In this document: positions 27,184 through 35,781 of the stretch, piece after piece
How positions within the stretch are numbered: position 1 is the stretch's first letter
Layout: each line of letters opens with the position of its first letter
From: Neorhizobium lilium
GTDB lineage: Bacteria; Pseudomonadota; Alphaproteobacteria; Rhizobiales; Rhizobiaceae
Direction: 5' to 3'
Length of the DNA stretch: 64,000 bases
Assembly: GCF_004053875.1 (NCBI RefSeq)
Contig: NZ_SBIP01000001.1
Coordinates: 62,001-126,000, forward strand
Made by a program: the position numbers and the translations under genes
Notes under the pieces: generated by a model
What the model was told of the DNA's origin: nothing
The model's input: only the letters and a program-made list of their open reading frames with translations
The model's database searches: none

Positions 27184-27996
27184 TTACAACGAATAGAAGC
27201 GGCGGGCATTTCCGCCGAAGACCGCAGTATGATCCACTTCCGGAACGATGTCCCGACACTGCCTGATCCAGTCACCGTACTGGCCGAAAAGATCGAGAAC
27301 CGGCCAGTCGCTGCCCCAGATGGTGCGGTCGGCGCCGAACAGCTCAAGCACGGTTTCGGCATAGGGCCGGACCGCTTCCGGTTTCTGGTCCCCCGCTTCT
27401 GTCAAAAGGCCGGAAAGCTTGCACCAGACATTGCCCAAGGCGGAAAGCCGCTGCATGGGCACACGCCATTCGCTATAACGCCCTTGCGAGATCACCGGCT
27501 TAGCGGCGTGGTCGATGACGATGGGAAGCTCGGGATGGCGGCGTGCAAACGCCTCCATCGCACGCAAATGCCGCGGCAGCACCAGAGCATCGAAGACCAG
27601 GCCATGAGAACGCATGGCCGCAACAGCATGGTCTAGCGCGGGATCGTCTATCCAATCGTCTTGCGGCAGATCCTGCAGCATAGGCCGCAGGCCCTTGAGT
27701 TTCGGTGCACGCGCCAGATCCGCGATCGCGGACGGCGCATCCAAGGCCTTCATGTCGACCCAGCCGACGACGCCGAGGATGAAATCCGTCCGCTCCGCCA
27801 GATCGAGCATGAAGCGCGTATCCTCAACGCTCGGCAGCGACTGAACCAGAACAGTTCCTTCGACGCCTGCGCCCTGAAGCTGCGACGAGAGATCCTCGGG
27901 CAGGAAATCCCGATGGATCGCCGCAAGCTCCGGCGGCGGCCAGCCGCCCTGCCGGTCCTTCAGGAGCCAGAAATGCTGGTGGGCATCGATGACCAC
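27184..27996 (-). CDS. Amidohydrolase family lactonase (L-fuconolactonase)
   Basis: About 270 aa starting VVIDAHQHFW, the family metal-binding HxH. Further motifs are LRPMLQDLPQDDW, IVIDHAAKP and TIWGSDWPVLDLFG. It hydrolyses L-fucono-lactone to L-fuconate. GTG at 27996, preceded by GGGGAAG, keeps it just downstream of the aldo/keto reductase stop. An ATG at 28023 is possible but overlaps that gene and lacks a ribosome site. Confidence 0.85.
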   Translation of the reverse strand: MVIDAHQHFWLLKDRQGGWPPPELAAIHRDFLPEDLSSQLQGAGVEGTVLVQSLPSVEDTRFMLDLAERTDFILGVVGWVDMKALDAPSAIADLARAPKLKGLRPMLQDLPQDDWIDDPALDHAVAAMRSHGLVFDALVLPRHLRAMEAFARRHPELPIVIDHAAKPVISQGRYSEWRVPMQRLSALGNVWCKLSGLLTEAGDQKPEAVRPYAETVLELFGADRTIWGSDWPVLDLFGQYGDWIRQCRDIVPEVDHTAVFGGNARRFYSL

Positions 27997-28000
27997 GACC

Positions 28001-29008
28001 TTACACTTCCCCGATCGGCGCATCGGCGGAAATCACGCCGTTTTCCTTGAGCCGCCTCCAGAACGACGCCGGGATGTCCTGCTCGAACCAGGCCGTATTG
28101 CTTCTCATCTGCTCGCCATTGCGCGCCCCCGAAACAACCGTGACAACGGCCGGATGCAGCAAGGGAAAAACCAGGGCAGCGGCCTGCATGGTTACGCCTT
28201 CGGCTTCGCAAGCAGTTTCGATCTCCCCGACCCGCGCCATGATATCGGCCGGTGCGTCGGCATAGTTGAACTTGCGGTTGCCGGCGAGAATGCCAGAATT
28301 AAATGCGCCAGCGACGACGATGCCCACACCTTCGCGGTGGCAACGGTCGAGCAGTGAAAGACTGTCCTGTTCCAGCAGCGTATAGCGGCCGGCGAGCATG
28401 GTGACATCGATGTCGAATTCATCCATCGCCTCGCCAACGGCCTGCCACTCGTTCACCCCAAGCCCGACCGCCTTGACGAGGCCTGACGAGCGCAACTCGC
28501 CCAGCGCCTTGAAACCACCGCCCTTGGTCAGTTGATCCCAATAATGCTGGTGGCGATCGGCGTGGGTGAAGCGGCCGATGTCATGAACATAGAGAATGTC
28601 GGGCGCGAAGATGCCGAGCCGCTGGCGGCTCGTCTCGAACGATTGCATAATTGCGTCATAGCTGTAGTCGTAGACCGGCCGGAACGGCAGCGGCGCGACG
28701 TAGGCGTCCTCTTCTGGACCGACCGTCGCATCCGGAACCATGATGCGGCCGACCTTGGTGCTGAGAATATAGTCCTCACGCGGTCTGTCGGTGATCATCG
28801 TGCCGAGACGGCGCTCCGACCGTGTATAGCCGTAGAAAGGTGCGGTGTCGAAATAGCGGATGCCTGCATCCCATGCAGCCTCGAAGGCGCTATAGGATTC
28901 GGCATAGCTGGTCAGCCGGTAAAGATTGCCCATCTGGGCGCAACCGAGGCCCATCAGCGTAAACGACAGGTCGCGATTGCGCAGCTTGCGCTGGTCCGTC
29001 ACTTTCAT
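28001..29008 (-). CDS. Aldo/keto reductase (L-fucose dehydrogenase type)
   Basis: 335-aa TIM-barrel NAD(P)-dependent enzyme. The tetrad is D and Y in YFDTAPFYGYTRSERRLG, K in LSTKVGR and H in ILYVHDIGR. It matches D-threo-aldose 1-dehydrogenases that oxidise L-fucose to its lactone, the first step before the lactonase encoded next. ATG at 29008 (MKVTDQRKLRN) is chosen because the in-frame ATG at 29065 falls in the hairpin between this gene and the receptor gene. Confidence 0.87.
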   Translation of the reverse strand: MKVTDQRKLRNRDLSFTLMGLGCAQMGNLYRLTSYAESYSAFEAAWDAGIRYFDTAPFYGYTRSERRLGTMITDRPREDYILSTKVGRIMVPDATVGPEEDAYVAPLPFRPVYDYSYDAIMQSFETSRQRLGIFAPDILYVHDIGRFTHADRHQHYWDQLTKGGGFKALGELRSSGLVKAVGLGVNEWQAVGEAMDEFDIDVTMLAGRYTLLEQDSLSLLDRCHREGVGIVVAGAFNSGILAGNRKFNYADAPADIMARVGEIETACEAEGVTMQAAALVFPLLHPAVVTVVSGARNGEQMRSNTAWFEQDIPASFWRRLKENGVISADAPIGEV

Positions 29009-29035
29009 GTTTTCAATTCCGATATTTAAATGAGA

Positions 29036-29062
29036 GCCGCACGCGGAGTATCCGCGTGCGGC
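29036..29062 (-). promoter_or_regulatory. Hairpin after fucose receptor gene
   Basis: GCCGCACGCGG, 5-nt loop, CCGCGTGCGGC: an 11-bp perfect stem immediately after the receptor stop and before the aldo/keto reductase. No U tract on either side, so an mRNA-stabilising or attenuating role is more likely than full termination. Confidence 0.55.
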
Positions 29063-29068
29063 CAAACA

Positions 29069-30010
29069 TTAGTAGAGAACGTTCTTCGCTTCCGGCTTGT
29101 CGATATTGTCCTTGGTCACCACGACGACGCCAGTGTCGATTGTCTTGTCGACCTTCTGCTTGTCAAGGAGCTTCAAGAGTGTCTGAATGCCCTTTTCACC
29201 CATCTGGTAGGAGCCCTGAACGACAGTTGCATTGAGGGTGCCGTCCTTGACGAATTCCTGCAGGTCCTGGTTCCCGTCGAAGCCGATCGCGGCAATCTTG
29301 CCGGCCTTGCCAGCCTGCTTGATGGCGCGGCCCATGCCGATGGCGGTCGGCTCGTTGGCACCAAAAATGCCGACGAGATCGCTATTGGCAGCCAGCACGT
29401 CTGTGGTCTGGTTCAAGGCCGTCGCCATCTGCGACTGCGAATAGAAAGGTCCGACGATCTGCAGCTTGGAGTTTTTCTTGATGTAATCGGTGAAGCCTCC
29501 GACGCGACCGATTTCGGAACCGGCGCCAGCCACATAGGACATGACGGCGATCTTACCGGTGGTGCCGGCCTTCTCGATCAGCGCCTTGGCGGCAAGCTCG
29601 CCGGCCTTGTGGTTATCTGTCGCCAGGAAAGCCTGATAATACTTGTCGGCGCCTGCCGCGAGCTGGCTGTCGATGATGACGACCGGGATACGTGCTTCCC
29701 AGGCCTTCTTCACCGCCGGCACCAGTGCGTCCGGATCGGACGGGGCCAGCAGAATGCCCGCGACCTTTCGGTTGACGGCGTTTTCCACCATGTTGACTTC
29801 ATCTGCGATAGCAGATTCGGCAGCCGGACCCTGGAAGGTCAGCGTGTTGCCCTTTGAAGCGCCGATGGCCGCATCCGCGCCCTTCTGGACGTTCTGCCAG
29901 AAGGTCGAGTTGACGGTCTTTACGATGACGGCGATTTCCGCCGCCGAAGCACCGGCCGCTCCCGATAGGGCGAGCGCCGACGTCATCAATGCCAATACCA
30001 GTTTACGCAT
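29069..30010 (-). CDS. Sugar ABC transporter substrate-binding protein (RbsB type)
   Basis: 313-aa periplasmic binding protein of the ribose/galactose class (CUT2). Signal peptide MRKLVLALMTSALALSGAAG... cleaved near ASAAE. The mature part has NSTFWQNVQKGADAA, GILLAPSDPDALVPAVKKA, PVVIIDSQ and FGANEPTAIGMGRAIKQ. TAGGAGG precedes ATG. The ligand is taken to be L-fucose from the downstream catabolic genes. Confidence 0.9.
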   Translation of the reverse strand: MRKLVLALMTSALALSGAAGASAAEIAVIVKTVNSTFWQNVQKGADAAIGASKGNTLTFQGPAAESAIADEVNMVENAVNRKVAGILLAPSDPDALVPAVKKAWEARIPVVIIDSQLAAGADKYYQAFLATDNHKAGELAAKALIEKAGTTGKIAVMSYVAGAGSEIGRVGGFTDYIKKNSKLQIVGPFYSQSQMATALNQTTDVLAANSDLVGIFGANEPTAIGMGRAIKQAGKAGKIAAIGFDGNQDLQEFVKDGTLNATVVQGSYQMGEKGIQTLLKLLDKQKVDKTIDTGVVVVTKDNIDKPEAKNVLY

Positions 30011-30115
30011 GTCTTCCTCCTAAAATGCCAGACCCTGCCGGGGCCTCAACGGGGGAAGGCTCCTCCCCTTCCCGTCCCTATTTTCGGGTAAGGCCGAAGC
30101 CGCACCCGTCATCTC

Positions 30116-31153
30116 TCACCGGCGGTTGCGTAACTGGTCGATCCAGACCGTAACCAGAATGACGAGACCGATGATGATCTGTTGCGTGAAGGCTGAAACG
30201 CCGTTCATATTCAGTCCATTGCGAAGTATCCCGATCACGAAAGCGCCGATCACGGTTCCAGAAATCGTGCCGACGCCACCGATCAGGGACGTACCGCCGA
30301 TCACGGCGCTGGCGATGGCGTCAAGCTCGTAAGCAACGCCTTCGTTTGGTTGCGCCGTGACCAGACGCGACATCAGCACGCAGCCGGTGAGGCCAGCCAG
30401 AGTTCCCGAGACGATATAGGTAAAGGCGGTCACGCGAGTGACATTGACGCCCGACAGGCGAGCAGCATCAGCGTTCGAGCCGATCGCATAGATATAGCGG
30501 CCAAGAACGGTGCGGTTCAGCATCAGACCAGCGGCGATCGCAATCACGATCATCAGCACGACCGGATAAGGAATGCCGGGAAAGCTCACGACGGGAAAGC
30601 CCTGGTCATCGAGCGACTCGAAGCGGAAGAGCGAGCCATTGCCCAGCTCACCAAACGATTCGCCAAGGCCGGACACCGCACGAGCGCCGGTGATCTGCAA
30701 CGCGACACCGCGGGCAATCAGCATCATGCCCAGTGTGGCAATGAAAGGCGGCAGACGCAGCCGGGTGACGACGAAGCCATTGATGACGCCGCAGGCGCTT
30801 CCAGTTAGAATGCCGAGCAGCATGCCGATCCAGATAGGCAGGCCGAGCTCCTTGACGGCAAGTGCTGCAACCACACCGGCCAATGCCAGCACCGAGCCGA
30901 CCGAGAGATCGATGCCGCCCGTGATGATGACATAGGTGGCGCCAATGCCCAGCAACCCGATCGACGTCACCTGAAGGGCGATCGTCATGCCGTTGTTGAC
31001 CGTGAGGAAGGCGCTGCTGGTGATCGAGAAGACGGCGGCCAGCACGACTAGACTGCCAAAAGCTGCGAACTTCTGGATGATGTCCTTCTGACGGTCGCTC
31101 AGTCGGTTGACCTGAACGGCCTCCGGCGGCTTCTCGTTTGTAATTTCGGCCAT
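30116..31153 (-). CDS. Sugar ABC transporter permease (RbsC type)
   Basis: 345 aa with about eight to ten membrane segments and the CUT2 permease motifs IITGGIDLSVGSVLALAGVV and AIASAVIGGTSLIGGVGTISGTVIGAF. A ~25-residue cytoplasmic N-terminus carries no obvious motif. It lies between the ATPase and receptor genes of the fucose operon and dimerises to form the channel. Confidence 0.92.
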   Translation of the reverse strand: MAEITNEKPPEAVQVNRLSDRQKDIIQKFAAFGSLVVLAAVFSITSSAFLTVNNGMTIALQVTSIGLLGIGATYVIITGGIDLSVGSVLALAGVVAALAVKELGLPIWIGMLLGILTGSACGVINGFVVTRLRLPPFIATLGMMLIARGVALQITGARAVSGLGESFGELGNGSLFRFESLDDQGFPVVSFPGIPYPVVLMIVIAIAAGLMLNRTVLGRYIYAIGSNADAARLSGVNVTRVTAFTYIVSGTLAGLTGCVLMSRLVTAQPNEGVAYELDAIASAVIGGTSLIGGVGTISGTVIGAFVIGILRNGLNMNGVSAFTQQIIIGLVILVTVWIDQLRNRR

Positions 31154-31165
31154 GGTAAACGTCCT

Positions 31166-32707
31166 TTATTCCCCGACCCGGCTGCGGCCGGAGGCATAGA
31201 GCATGATTTCTTCCTGCGAAGTCTCGCTGGTCTTTAACGTTGCGGTGATGCGCCCCTCGTGAAACACCGCAATGCGGTCGGATAGACCTAGAACCTCAGG
31301 GAGTTCCGAGCTGATCAGAACAATGCCGATGCCGCGGGCTGCAAGCTCGTCCATGATCTGGTAGATGGCGAACTTGGCGCCTACATCGATGCCGCGGGTC
31401 GGCTCATCGAAGAACATGATGCGCGGCTCGCGGAACAGCCATTTGCCGATGATGATTTTTTGCTGATTGCCGCCGGACAGGAGCCGCACGGGCTGGCTGA
31501 GGCTCGGCGTTCTGATGTTCAAGAGATCCACATAGCGCTGGCCCGCGGCGCGGTGCCGTTGCCGATCGATAATGCCGAGCGAATTGCTGACAGCGTCCAT
31601 ATTGGCCATGACCAAATTGACATCGACCGGCATCTTGACGGCCAGACCCTGAGCCTTCCGGTCTTCGGAAAGATAGGCAATGCCGGCTTCGATGGCGCTG
31701 CGCGGATCGGTGATGGTAAGCTCATTGCCGTTCAGCGCGATGCTGCCGGAATCGAATGGGTCCGCACCAAAGATCGCCCTTGCAACTTCCGTACGACCCG
31801 CACCCATTAGGCCAGCAAAGCCCAGGATCTCGCCGCGCCGGATATCGAAGGAAATATCCGAAAAGACGCCGCGTCGGGTCAGCCCTTTTACTGAGAAAAC
31901 AATCTCCTCAGTCGGCGTGCGGGTGGGCTCGGGAAATTTCTCCTCAAGCGAACGGCCGACCATGCGCGAGACGATATCGTCGACAGTGATCTCGTTGAAA
32001 TTGTCGGTGGAAATATAGCGACCGTCGCGCAGCACCGTCACCCGATCGACAATCGCTGCCATTTCGTCCAGGCGGTGCGAGATATAGACGATGCCCGTAC
32101 CTGATGCCTTGAGGTCGCGGATGACGCGAAACAACAACTGCGCCTCCTGCTCGGTCAGGGACGAGGTAGGTTCGTCCATGATGAGCACGGTTGCGTTCAG
32201 CGACAGCGCCTTGGCGATTTCCACCATCTGACATTGAGCGACGGAGAGACTGCGCACCTGCCGCGTCGGGTCGATATCGACACCCAGACGATCCAGACAG
32301 CGGCGGGCATCGGCCAACAGTTTGCGGCGATCGACAAGGAAGCCACGGCGCGGCTCCCGGGCCAGATAAATGTTTTCGGCAACAGAAAGATGCGGAACTA
32401 GGTTCAGTTCCTGATGGATGATCGCGATGCCGGCGGCTTCAGACTGCAAGGTGGAAGTGAACTTCACCGGCTCGCCATTGTAGACGATGATGCCGCCGTC
32501 GGGCTGGTAGACGCCGCTGACGATCTTCATCAGCGTCGATTTTCCCGCACCGTTCTCCCCGCAGATTGCATGCACCTCGCCGGCGCGCAAATCGAAATGC
32601 ACGTTGGACAGAGCCTTGACGCCCGGAAACTCTTTCGACACGCCGTCGAGCTTCAGCAGCACGCGTGCTGCATCCAAGATTTCGGCATTTGCCGCTACTC
32701 CTCCCAT
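31166..32707 (-). CDS. Sugar ABC transporter ATP-binding protein, two ATPase domains (RbsA type)
   Basis: 513 aa with two ABC domains. Domain 1: Walker A GENGAGKSTLMK (about residue 48), LSVAQCQMVEIAKAL as signature, VLIMDEPTSSLTEQE. Domain 2: degenerate Walker A GLMGAGRTEVARAI and signature LSGGNQQKIIIGKWL with FFDEPTRGIDVGAKF, as usual in this family. GAGGAG precedes the ATG. It is the first gene of the fucose operon, divergent from the GntR regulator. Confidence 0.93.
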   Translation of the reverse strand: MGGVAANAEILDAARVLLKLDGVSKEFPGVKALSNVHFDLRAGEVHAICGENGAGKSTLMKIVSGVYQPDGGIIVYNGEPVKFTSTLQSEAAGIAIIHQELNLVPHLSVAENIYLAREPRRGFLVDRRKLLADARRCLDRLGVDIDPTRQVRSLSVAQCQMVEIAKALSLNATVLIMDEPTSSLTEQEAQLLFRVIRDLKASGTGIVYISHRLDEMAAIVDRVTVLRDGRYISTDNFNEITVDDIVSRMVGRSLEEKFPEPTRTPTEEIVFSVKGLTRRGVFSDISFDIRRGEILGFAGLMGAGRTEVARAIFGADPFDSGSIALNGNELTITDPRSAIEAGIAYLSEDRKAQGLAVKMPVDVNLVMANMDAVSNSLGIIDRQRHRAAGQRYVDLLNIRTPSLSQPVRLLSGGNQQKIIIGKWLFREPRIMFFDEPTRGIDVGAKFAIYQIMDELAARGIGIVLISSELPEVLGLSDRIAVFHEGRITATLKTSETSQEEIMLYASGRSRVGE

Positions 32708-32773
32708 CGCGATCTCCTCTTCGCGCAGAAGCCATCAGACTCCTTAAGGGAAATAGGTAAAACCGCAGCGGAT

Positions 32774-32788
32774 ATTGGTCAAGCCAAT
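32774..32788. promoter_or_regulatory. Candidate GntR operator of the fucose locus
   Basis: ATTGG, 5 bp, CCAAT: a perfect interrupted palindrome between the ATPase and regulator genes. The left part, ATTGGT, matches the site before the UxuR-like regulator at 12750, whose winged helix is a close relative. Confidence 0.45.
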
Positions 32789-32871
32789 TTTTGACAGCCG
32801 GGGTAAGATCAGGCATTGATGCTCTATTCGAGCTTGCCGCCTCATTAAACCGACCGATTGGCCTGACCACG

Positions 32872-33543
32872 ATGAATGACAACCGTCGCCTCTATCAACA
32901 GATCGCCGACCGGGTGCGGTTGCTGATCCAGGAGGGCAAATACGGTCCAGGTTCCCGGCTGCCGGCCGAACGAGAGCTTGCGCAGCAGTTGGGGGTGTCC
33001 CGCCCTTCGCTACGCGAAGCCCTGATCGCGCTTGAGATAGAGGGCGCAATCGAAATCCGCATGGGCTCCGGCATCTATGTTCTGTCGATCGGTAAAGCCG
33101 CGCCTACGGCGACTCCGTTAGGAGAAAGCCCGGCGGAGCTCATGGAAGCCCGGGCTACGATCGAAAGCGCTGTGATCGTGCAGGCTGCGAGCGTCATCAC
33201 GGATGAGACGCTAGCAAGTCTCAGGGAGATCCTCGTCTCCATGCGGATCGAAATCGAAAAGGGCCGCAAGCCGATCGAACAGGACCGGCAGTTTCACCTG
33301 ACTATCGCTGAACTTCCCGGCAACGCCATTCTTGCAAAGATCGTCGCCAACCTGTTCGACGAGCGACACAGCCCCATGTCCGACCGCATTCGAGGACGGT
33401 TCGAGACTCCCCAGACCTGGACAATCGCCTTGGAGGAACACGAAATCATCCTCGCCGCATTGGAGGCGCGCAAGCCTCTGGCTGCGCAGGCTGCCATGTT
33501 TTCCCATCTTTCAGCATCGGGACGCCGCTGGCTGGAAGGCTGA
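32872..33543 (+). CDS. FadR/GntR-family regulator (FCD) of the fucose locus
   Basis: 223 aa from MNDNRRLYQQIADRV. The winged helix (LPAERELAQQLGVSRPSLREALIALEIEGAIEIRMGSGIYV) is near-identical in layout to the 12807-13520 regulator; an FCD domain with QDRQFHLTIAEL and the late MFSHLSASGRRW follows. ATG at 32872 gives the normal family N-terminus; the longer ATG at 32791 overlaps the operator region. Divergent from the ABC operon, so it is probably the local repressor. Confidence 0.87.
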   Translation: MNDNRRLYQQIADRVRLLIQEGKYGPGSRLPAERELAQQLGVSRPSLREALIALEIEGAIEIRMGSGIYVLSIGKAAPTATPLGESPAELMEARATIESAVIVQAASVITDETLASLREILVSMRIEIEKGRKPIEQDRQFHLTIAELPGNAILAKIVANLFDERHSPMSDRIRGRFETPQTWTIALEEHEIILAALEARKPLAAQAAMFSHLSASGRRWLEG

Positions 33544-33592
33544 ATGCGACTTCATCGCGCATCACTTACAGAAGAGGCGGTTGCTTCCCAGG

Positions 33593-34336
33593 TCACCGCG
33601 AGTCTCTCAGCATCCAGAAGGTCGCTATCGGGTTCGTCGATAGATAGCGCCACAATAGCTTATTGGGCTTCGTAATCATACGGTGAAACCATTCGAAGCC
33701 GGAGCGCTGCATCCATCTGGGCGCACGGCGATAGTGCCCCGTGGCAAAGTTGAAACATCCGCCGCAGGTGATGATCCAACTACAGGACAGGCGCTCACGA
33801 GCCCGCAGGCCGAAGATCTGCTCCAGCGGCTTGCCCAGACCGACCCAGAGAATATCTGCGCCGCTTCGTTCGATCTTCTGCAGCACGGCAGCTTCTTCAG
33901 CGGGGGAGAAAAATCCATGTTGCCGCCCGGCGATCTTCAGGTCAGGAAACATTTCGGTCAGGCGTTCTGCACATGCGACGTTCGTCGCCTCGTCTCCACC
34001 GAGAAGAAAGAAGGATACCTGCTCCCGTGCCGCCCGCGCCGCATAGTCTATCAACATGTCGGTGGTGGCCGTCCGCTCGCGGATCGGCTGCGCGCAAAGG
34101 ATCCGCGAGGCAAACACCACCGATTGCCCATCGGCATGAACAAGATCGGCCGCCTGCAGGGCGTCACGATAGCGACCATCGGAGTGAAAGAGGCTGATGG
34201 CGTGACCGTTTATATCATAGAGAAGCTTCGGCCGGACATCAGTCGTGCCCCTGCGCACCCCAGCAAACACGAAATCCTCAAGATCCCCGCGTCCCATGGT
34301 TGTGGTCGTTATTCCGGCTACAATCGCTTCGGTCAT
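33593..34336 (-). CDS. WecG/TagA/CpsF-family glycosyltransferase
   Basis: 247-aa GT26-family enzyme, usually transferring ManNAcA, ManNAc or glucose-type residues to lipid-linked intermediates in surface polysaccharide assembly. Family motifs: DINGHAISLFHSDGRYRDALQAADLVHADGQSVVFASR, FFLLGGDEATNVACAERL, ILWVGLGKPLEQIF, and ITCGGCFNFATGHYRRAPRWMQRSGFEWFHRM. It stands alone with no other polysaccharide gene nearby. The start is uncertain since no well-spaced ribosome site is visible. Confidence 0.87.
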   Translation of the reverse strand: MTEAIVAGITTTTMGRGDLEDFVFAGVRRGTTDVRPKLLYDINGHAISLFHSDGRYRDALQAADLVHADGQSVVFASRILCAQPIRERTATTDMLIDYAARAAREQVSFFLLGGDEATNVACAERLTEMFPDLKIAGRQHGFFSPAEEAAVLQKIERSGADILWVGLGKPLEQIFGLRARERLSCSWIITCGGCFNFATGHYRRAPRWMQRSGFEWFHRMITKPNKLLWRYLSTNPIATFWMLRDSR

Positions 34337-34655
34337 TCCTCATGCCCTGCTGTTTGCTGACAGGCTTGTTAAAAGTGTCCTATCGGCAATCAAAAGCATG
34401 CGCACTGATGAAAGCTTATTAAGCCTAATACATTGGATTTTAACTATTAACTACTTCTAGGCGAACTACAGTCACGGCTGTTCGTCGATTCTAAGACCCG
34501 GACACTACCCTTTGCGTGGCGATGATAGATGGCGTCGGCGCAGGATGCTGCCACACTGAAATGCCAAACCAAGATTATCGAATCTGCAGTCTACTTTCCA
34601 CCTGATGGCGCCCACCCGACCAAAGCCTAAATGCACCGAAACCGAGAGGGCTTCA
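34337..34655. other. Intergenic region, no gene seen
   Basis: About 320 bp upstream of the glycosyltransferase (minus) and the stress-type operon (plus). The first 120 bp are AT-rich and include the direct repeat TTAAC-TA-TTAAC at 34440-34451. No ORF with a plausible ribosome site, tRNA or terminator is visible. The EcfG-like promoter of the plus-strand operon begins at 34656. Confidence 0.5.
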
Positions 34656-34680
34656 GGAACAATCGACCGACCGCCTGGTT
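34656..34680 (+). promoter_or_regulatory. EcfG-type general stress promoter
   Basis: GGAAC at 34656-34660, 16 bp, then GGTT at 34677-34680. This fits the alphaproteobacterial general-stress sigma factor consensus (GGAAC-N16/17-CGTT) apart from one base. It is 60 bp upstream of the ATG of the amphipathic-helix protein. The same layout recurs at 49022 and 49587. Confidence 0.6.
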
Positions 34681-34739
34681 CGACGCATGATCGCTGTCGT
34701 CACGGCAGTGTGATTGTCCTCACAATCCGGGAGAGTTCC

Positions 34740-35372
34740 ATGACGGAAAGAGATTCGGGCCAAGGCGGCGTGGGAACGACATCCTCCAGCTACGCCTCGT
34801 TCAAGGACCAGGCCGCCTCATATGGCGACGGCCAGGCAACACAGGCATCGCCTTCTTCGCAGTCACCAGCGGTCGATATCAAGCAGAAGGTTTCAGAAGA
34901 CCTCCGCTCGGTTCAGCAAAAGGCTCAGGACGGAATTGCCGATGTCACCGACAAGGCGAAGGACACAGCCTCCAAGCAGAAGAACATGGTTGCCGAGAAA
35001 GTCAGCGGCATTGCGGCTGCGATGGAAAAGATCGGCAGCGAACTCGAGCAGGGCGACCAGGCCGATATCGGGCGCATGACAAAAAACCTCAGCACCAGCA
35101 TTCGGAAGTTTTCCGAAGACATCAAGGATCGCGACCTTGGCCAGATCGCCGAGATGGCCGAAGACTTCGGCCGCAAGCAGCCTCTGGCCTTCCTCGGGAT
35201 TGCGGCCGTAGCCGGCATTGCGGCAACGCGTTTCCTGACGGCCTCCGCCAGCCGCCACGGAAGCAGCAATGCACCCGTATCCCCTCAGGCAGGAGCCTTT
35301 GGTGCGGCAACGTCCTCCTCGGCTTACCCGTCTTCGGGTTCCGTGACCACGGAGGATAAGACCCATGGCTAA
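34740..35372 (+). CDS. Amphipathic-helix protein with C-terminal membrane anchor
   Basis: 210 aa from MTERDSGQGG. A Ser/Gln-rich start is followed by lysine/alanine-rich helices (DIKQKVSEDLRSVQQKAQDG, DVTDKAKDTASKQKNMVAEK) resembling LEA or ElaB/DUF883-type sequences, then one hydrophobic segment after GRKQPL (FLGIAAVAGIAATRFLTA). Annotated relatives are often called nutrient-deprivation-induced proteins; function unproven. It starts a tight three-gene operon, overlapping the next gene by 8 nt, behind an EcfG-like promoter. Confidence 0.7.
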   Translation: MTERDSGQGGVGTTSSSYASFKDQAASYGDGQATQASPSSQSPAVDIKQKVSEDLRSVQQKAQDGIADVTDKAKDTASKQKNMVAEKVSGIAAAMEKIGSELEQGDQADIGRMTKNLSTSIRKFSEDIKDRDLGQIAEMAEDFGRKQPLAFLGIAAVAGIAATRFLTASASRHGSSNAPVSPQAGAFGAATSSSAYPSSGSVTTEDKTHG

Positions 35373-35781
35373 CGGCACCGAAAATCAACCGCTCTCAACA
35401 TTGGTAGCCGGGCTCGTCTCCGATATTTCCGGGCTGTTCCGCAAGGAAATCAACCTGGCCAAGACGGAAGCCTCCGAGAAATTGTCTCATGCACTGACCG
35501 GCATCGAGGCATTTGCGGCGGGTCTGGTGTTTGCCATCGCTGCAATCGGCGTGCTGCTGTCGGCGCTCGTGAGCGGGCTCACTGCCTTTCTCGTGGCGCA
35601 GGGAATGACCGAGCCTGGTGCCAATGCTCTTTCCTCGGTCATCGTCGGCGTCGTCGTAGCGCTTGTCGCTTGGCTCATGATTTCGCGTGGCCTTGCCGCC
35701 TTGCGGGGCGAAAACCTGTCACTTGACCGTACATCCGCCTCGCTTCGTCGCGACGCCGAGATCATCAAGGAGAGAACCTGA
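35365..35781 (+). CDS. Phage-holin-like membrane protein (DUF1469 family)
   Basis: 138 aa with two long hydrophobic segments (GIEAFAAGLVFAIAAIGVLL and ALSSVIVGVVVALVAWLMI) after an N-terminal helix LVSDISGLFRKEINLAKTEASEKL, which is the DUF1469/holin_3_6 layout. Despite the name these are housekeeping inner-membrane proteins, not lysis holins. Overlaps both neighbours (8 nt and 1 nt), so the three products are probably made together. Confidence 0.8.
   Translation: MANGTENQPLSTLVAGLVSDISGLFRKEINLAKTEASEKLSHALTGIEAFAAGLVFAIAAIGVLLSALVSGLTAFLVAQGMTEPGANALSSVIVGVVVALVAWLMISRGLAALRGENLSLDRTSASLRRDAEIIKERT

Noticed and set aside
35365-35781. Prophage holin
   Set aside because: The family name is misleading: no endolysin, capsid or integrase gene is near, and it sits in a stress-type operon.
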